Assembly: GCA_937960435.1 (NCBI GenBank)
Contig: CALGPN010000029.1
Coordinates: forward strand, 1 to 44,046
Length of the DNA: 44,046 bases
Direction of reading: 5' to 3'
Source: an uncultured Desulfosoma sp.
GTDB taxonomy: Bacteria; Desulfobacterota; Syntrophobacteria; Syntrophobacterales; DSM-9756
Shown piece after piece: positions 40,743-44,046 of this stretch. Each line of letters opens with the position of its first letter. Positions within the stretch are counted from its first letter, which is position 1. Position numbers and translations under genes: made by a program. The notes under the pieces are model-generated. The model was given only the letters and a program-made list of their open reading frames with translations. It searched no databases and was not told where the DNA came from.

Positions 40743-41179
40743 TGGATTTTGAAACTTCCATGAAAATCAGCGCATCGGGGCTTCAGGCCCACCGCGCGTG
40801 GATCAACGTCCTTTCGGCCAACTTGGCCAACATCCACACGACCCGAACCGCCGAGGGGACGCCCTATCGCCGCCGGACGCTCATTTACGAGAGTGTCCCT
40901 CAGGACGAAAGCTTCGAGGCCGCCCTGCGCGAAGCGGCGGAAGGCGAACTGGAGCGGGTGGAGGTGGTGGCGGTGGTGCCCGACCGACGAAATTTCAGCA
41001 TGGTCTACGACCCCAACCACCCGGACGCCGACGCCGACGGCATGGTGCGTATGCCCAACATCAACCCTGTGGAAGAAATGGCCAACCTGCTCAATGCCGC
41101 TCGTTCCTATGAAGCCAACCTCACGGCGTTGAACACGGCGAAGACTTTGGCCCTGAAGGCCCTGGAACTGGGCCGGTGA
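40742..41179 (+). CDS. flgC: FlgC, flagellar rod protein
   Basis: A 145-aa rod protein, similar in length to known FlgC. The N-terminus has MKISASGLQAHRAWINVLSANLANIHTTRT (rod signature with SANLAN), the centre carries YDPNHPDADADGMVRMPNINPVEEMANLL, and the end has the conserved AARSYEANLTALNTAKTLALKALELGR. The start overlaps flgB by one base (TGATG), indicating translational coupling. It assembles on the FliE/FlgB base inside the periplasm. Confidence 0.97.
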   Translation: MDFETSMKISASGLQAHRAWINVLSANLANIHTTRTAEGTPYRRRTLIYESVPQDESFEAALREAAEGELERVEVVAVVPDRRNFSMVYDPNHPDADADGMVRMPNINPVEEMANLLNAARSYEANLTALNTAKTLALKALELGR

Positions 41180-41201
41180 GGCCCCATAGGAGGGCGACCC
41201 C

Positions 41202-41498
41202 ATGCGTATCGAGCAGCCTTGGAGCTTACCTCATAAAGCCGCGGAGTTGGTTTCCTCCGGGACAAACTCGGAAACGAAATCTTCTTTTGCCGCGGAGCTC
41301 AAAGACGCCGTCGGACAGGTGAATACGCTTCAGAACAACGCCGAAGAGGCCATGAGAAACGGGGCGGTTCGGGGTGCGCAAAACATCCACGAAACCATGA
41401 TCGTCCTTCAGGAAGCCGAAATCGGGTTGAAGATGCTCATGCGCGTCCGGGACAAGGCTCTCGAGGCCTACCATGAAGTGATGCGCATGCAATTTTAG
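41202..41498 (+). CDS. fliE: FliE, hook-basal body junction protein
   Basis: A 98-aa protein with the FliE C-terminal pattern, HETMIVLQEAEIGLKMLMRVRDKALEAYHEVMRMQF (about 63-98), and a Ser-rich flexible N-terminus. FliE links the MS ring (FliF) with the rod. GGAGG upstream of the ATG at 41202, 22 bases after flgC. Order flgB-flgC-fliE-fliF-fliG is the usual one. Confidence 0.96.
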   Translation: MRIEQPWSLPHKAAELVSSGTNSETKSSFAAELKDAVGQVNTLQNNAEEAMRNGAVRGAQNIHETMIVLQEAEIGLKMLMRVRDKALEAYHEVMRMQF

Positions 41499-41524
41499 GC
41501 CCATGAAAAGGAGGCTCGCGATTC

Positions 41525-43105
41525 ATGGAAAAACTGAAGCTCCTTTTCACCAAAGCCCGGGAAAGTTTCGATCAGCTGTCCCTGCCCCAGAAAATCCTCT
41601 CCATCGGCTCCGCGCTGCTCCTGGCCGGCAGTTTGACTTACCTGGCCTATGTCTTCAATCGCGTCGACTATGCGCCGCTTCTTTCCGATTTGTCCGAAGC
41701 CGACTTGGCGGCTGTGGTCAATGTGCTCAAGGAAAAGAAGATCCCCTACAAGCTGACGGGATCGCACGCCGTGGCCGTCCCGAAAGAAAAGCTCTACGAG
41801 ACCCGTCTCGTTCTGGCTTCCGAAGGGCTTCCCAAAGGCTCCGGAGTCGGCTTCGAAATTTTCGACCAGCAGCGTTTGGGAAGCACCGAATTCGTTCAGC
41901 AGATCAATTACCAAAGAGCCCTCCAGGGAGAGCTGGGCCGGACCATTTCCCAGTTGGAAGAAGTCCAGGAATGCCGGGTTCATTTGACCCTGCCGGAAGA
42001 GAGCCTTTTTGTCGAGGATCAAAAACCGCCTCGGGCATCGGTGTTTCTGAAGTTGAAACCGGGAGCCAAACTGGGATCCAAACAGCTGCAGGCCGTGGCC
42101 CATTTGGTTTCCAGCGCCGTCAAGGGCCTGGATCCCGAGAATGTCACGATCATGAGCACCGACGGGAAGGTCTTCTTCAAGAAGGACGGAACGGCGGAGG
42201 CTCAGGAGATGAGCCCGGCTCAATGGGAGCTGAAAAATCGCCTGGAAGAGGACCTGCGATCCAAAGTGGAAGGCATGCTCGCCCGAGTGGTCGGCATGGA
42301 CAAAGTCGTCGCTCAGGTGTCCGTAGACTTGGATTTCAGCCGCATCCAGATCGCCGAAGACATTTATGACCCGGACAGCGCCGTCGTGCGGAGCCAGCAA
42401 AGAACCCTGGAAAATTCTCAGGGCACGGCTCCTCAGCCCCGGGGCAACCCCGACGCCCCCATCAACATCGAAGGCAAAGTCCTGGAAGCGGAGGACAAGC
42501 AGCAAAAAAGTTTCAACCGCCAAAAAGAAACGGTCAATTACGAGATCAACCGAGTGAACCGCCAAATTGTGCGATCGCCGGGAACCATCAAGAAACTCTC
42601 GGTGGCCGTGATTGTGGACGGTCCTTATCAAATCCAGGCGAGCCAGAACGGCGCTGAGGAAAAAGTCTTTGTGGGTCGAAGCCCTCAAGAACTGAAAACC
42701 CTTGAGGAACTCGTCAAAAAGGCCGTGGGGTTCGATGACGGCCGCGGGGACCAGGTGACGGTTTCCAGCGTGGCTTTTGCCGCAGAACACGAAGGCACCT
42801 CGCCCCCGGTCCCGGAAAACAAATACGTGGCGCTGCTGCGAAAGCACCAGCAGCTCCTCCTCAACGTGCTGCTTACCGTCTTGGTTTTCCTTTTCGTGGT
42901 TCGGCCGTTTATGAAGCGGTTTCAAAAGATGGGCGAGGAAGCCACGGCTTCACAGGCTCCTCCCGCTTTACCTCAAGGGGCGGCCGAGGAACTGCTCGAA
43001 GGCCCGACGGTCCTTTCTCTGCGGGACCGGGTCATGGCCCTCGTCCAGGAAAACCCCGTGCAGGCGGCTCAGATCATTCGCTCGTGGATGCGTGAGGAGG
43101 CATAA
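41525..43105 (+). CDS. fliF: FliF, flagellar MS-ring protein
   Basis: A 526-aa protein with two membrane helices (about 25-44 and 441-459) that flank the large periplasmic region. Known segments include YAPLLSDLSEADLAAVVNVLKEKKIPYKL, the ring-building motif DQQRLGSTEFVQQINYQRALQGELGRTI, and VHLTLPEESLF. The cytoplasmic C-terminal segment (VLSLRDRVMALVQENPVQAAQIIRSWMREE) is the FliG-binding tail. AAGGAGG before the ATG. It forms the 26- to 34-fold MS ring and houses the export gate. Confidence 0.97.
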   Translation: MEKLKLLFTKARESFDQLSLPQKILSIGSALLLAGSLTYLAYVFNRVDYAPLLSDLSEADLAAVVNVLKEKKIPYKLTGSHAVAVPKEKLYETRLVLASEGLPKGSGVGFEIFDQQRLGSTEFVQQINYQRALQGELGRTISQLEEVQECRVHLTLPEESLFVEDQKPPRASVFLKLKPGAKLGSKQLQAVAHLVSSAVKGLDPENVTIMSTDGKVFFKKDGTAEAQEMSPAQWELKNRLEEDLRSKVEGMLARVVGMDKVVAQVSVDLDFSRIQIAEDIYDPDSAVVRSQQRTLENSQGTAPQPRGNPDAPINIEGKVLEAEDKQQKSFNRQKETVNYEINRVNRQIVRSPGTIKKLSVAVIVDGPYQIQASQNGAEEKVFVGRSPQELKTLEELVKKAVGFDDGRGDQVTVSSVAFAAEHEGTSPPVPENKYVALLRKHQQLLLNVLLTVLVFLFVVRPFMKRFQKMGEEATASQAPPALPQGAAEELLEGPTVLSLRDRVMALVQENPVQAAQIIRSWMREEA

Positions 43106-43108
43106 GCC

Positions 43109-44046
43109 ATGGCCAAACTGACGGGTCTCCAGAAAGCCGCCGTCGTGCTCTTGGCTTTGGGCGAACAAGGCTCGGCCCAAATCCTCAAGAACCTCACCCC
43201 TCAGGAAATCCAAAAACTCGGCTCCCAGATCGCTCGTTTGGACACCATGGGCAAGGAAACCGTAGACGAACTCCTCAAGGAATTTCTGGAAAACTTGGAG
43301 CGTGAACAACCCGTGCAAATCCCCGGGAACCTCTTCCTGAAAAAGCTCCTTCCGGCCGTGCTCCCCCCGGAGGAAGCCAGGGTCGTGCTCAACAAAATCG
43401 AAGAAGAAAACCAAAAGATCCCCTTTAAAAACCTCCAGGATCTTGATTCGCGGGTCCTCGCCAACTTCATTAAGAACGAACACCCTCAGACCATCGCCAT
43501 CATCCTTGTGCATTTGGAGCATGAAAAGGCCAGCGAAATTCTATCCCTTCTCCCGGAGAATCTGCAGTTCGAGGTGACCAATCGAATCGCCACGTTGGAA
43601 ACGGTCCCCCCCGATTTGCTTCGGGAAGTGGATGAGGTTTTGGAGAAGGAACTCCTTTCCATGGCCGATGAGGGCTACAAAGTCGTGGGGGGGGTGCAGA
43701 CGGTGGCGGAATTGCTCAACCGCTGTGATCGTCGCACCAGCGACAGTATCCTCCAGGCCTTGGAAGACTACGACGCGGAGCTTGCGGACAGCGTCCGCAA
43801 CCTCATGTTTGTGTTCGACGACTTGGTGAACGTCAACGACCAGGGCATCCGGGAACTGCTCAAGGAAATCACCAACGAGGACCTGACTCTGGCTTTGAAA
43901 ACCGCATCGGAGGAGGTCAAGCAAAAGATCCTCAAGAACTTGTCCCAACGTGCGGCCCAGATGCTTGTGGAAGACATGGAGGTGATGGGCCCTGTGCGGT
44001 TGAGCGACGTGGAAGCTGCCCAACGCAACATCCTCAATGTGGCCCG
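43109..44046 (+). CDS. fliG: FliG, flagellar motor switch protein (truncated by window end)
   Basis: The reading frame opens at the ATG at 43109 with TGAGGAGG upstream, 3 bases after the fliF stop, and stays open through the last base, giving about 312 residues; family members have about 330-345, so only the extreme C-terminus is missing. The N-terminal domain (KAAVVLLALGEQGSAQILKNL) binds FliF, the middle domain carries the EHPQ motif (NEHPQTIAIIL), and the C-terminal domain has the torque helix MFVFDDLVNVNDQGIRELLKEI with charged residues that meet the stator. It also forms the switch with FliM and FliN. Confidence 0.97.
   Translation, partial: MAKLTGLQKAAVVLLALGEQGSAQILKNLTPQEIQKLGSQIARLDTMGKETVDELLKEFLENLEREQPVQIPGNLFLKKLLPAVLPPEEARVVLNKIEEENQKIPFKNLQDLDSRVLANFIKNEHPQTIAIILVHLEHEKASEILSLLPENLQFEVTNRIATLETVPPDLLREVDEVLEKELLSMADEGYKVVGGVQTVAELLNRCDRRTSDSILQALEDYDAELADSVRNLMFVFDDLVNVNDQGIRELLKEITNEDLTLALKTASEEVKQKILKNLSQRAAQMLVEDMEVMGPVRLSDVEAAQRNILNVA

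Noticed and set aside
41495-42925. A 476-codon minus-strand frame opposite fliF
   Set aside because: Antisense shadow of a certain fliF.
1-44046. tRNA, rRNA, CRISPR array, integrase or insertion sequence
   Set aside because: No regularly spaced repeats, no T-loop-like GGTTCRANYCC in intergenic DNA, and no transposase or recombinase motif was seen.

Overview
The window reads as a GC-rich chromosome segment of a flagellated, Gram-negative, sulfate-reducing bacterium of the Desulfobacterota (former Deltaproteobacteria), possibly near Syntrophobacteria. The main evidence is a complete qmoABC locus (electron transfer to APS reductase), together with a SulP anion transporter, outer-membrane porins, a lipid A acyltransferase and a flagellar basal-body operon. 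The assignment below class level is inference. I saw no tRNA, rRNA, CRISPR array or insertion sequence.

Left part (448-7881, minus strand): one apparent operon read from 7881 downward. It encodes a TetR regulator with its own palindromic operator, a SulP permease with a large coiled-coil insertion, a protein fusing a degenerate cytidylate-kinase-like domain, a BON-like domain and a receiver domain, a Cache-type sensor histidine kinase, a receiver, a short kinase-like protein with an H-box but no recognisable ATPase motifs, and a final receiver. It looks like a transport-linked multi-step phosphorelay and is the least ordinary multi-gene unit here.

8257-12567 (minus): an error-prone DNA synthesis cassette, an ImuB-like Y-family pseudo-polymerase with a clamp-binding motif followed by a DnaE2/ImuC polymerase; no imuA or lexA is next to it. 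12811-15483: a secreted AttH/CrtC-type lipocalin-like protein (minus) divergent from a GlcD-type FAD oxidase (plus). 15841-20607 (minus): qmoA-qmoB-qmoC, with no aprBA beside it. 20996-22952 (plus): a 65-aa two-helix membrane protein with promoter and terminator, then a bacterial release-factor-like (baeRF/eRF1-like) protein that has lost the GGQ tripeptide. 23043-25899 (minus): two tandem paralogous porins behind a strong promoter whose transcript should begin with a hairpin.

26203-28852 (plus): an exported FG-GAP/VCBS repeat protein with a FlgO/TolB-like front end, then an LpxL-type acyltransferase. 29251-29661 (minus): a small beta-rich hypothetical protein. 30176-33760 (plus): bioY-bioM-bioN biotin ECF transporter behind a BirA operator, translationally coupled to a GT-B glycosyltransferase. 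33794-34498 (minus): a SYLF-domain exported protein. 34770-35801 (plus): a U32-family Fe-S protein.

Right part (36349-end, plus): an AMIN-TPR periplasmic protein, a sigma-54 activator with a phosphate-acceptor-less receiver domain, then flgB-flgC-fliE-fliF-fliG (fliG cut by the window edge). Almost identical sigma-54 promoters lie before both the AMIN-TPR/activator operon and flgB, which suggests an autoregulated sigma-54 flagellar switch.
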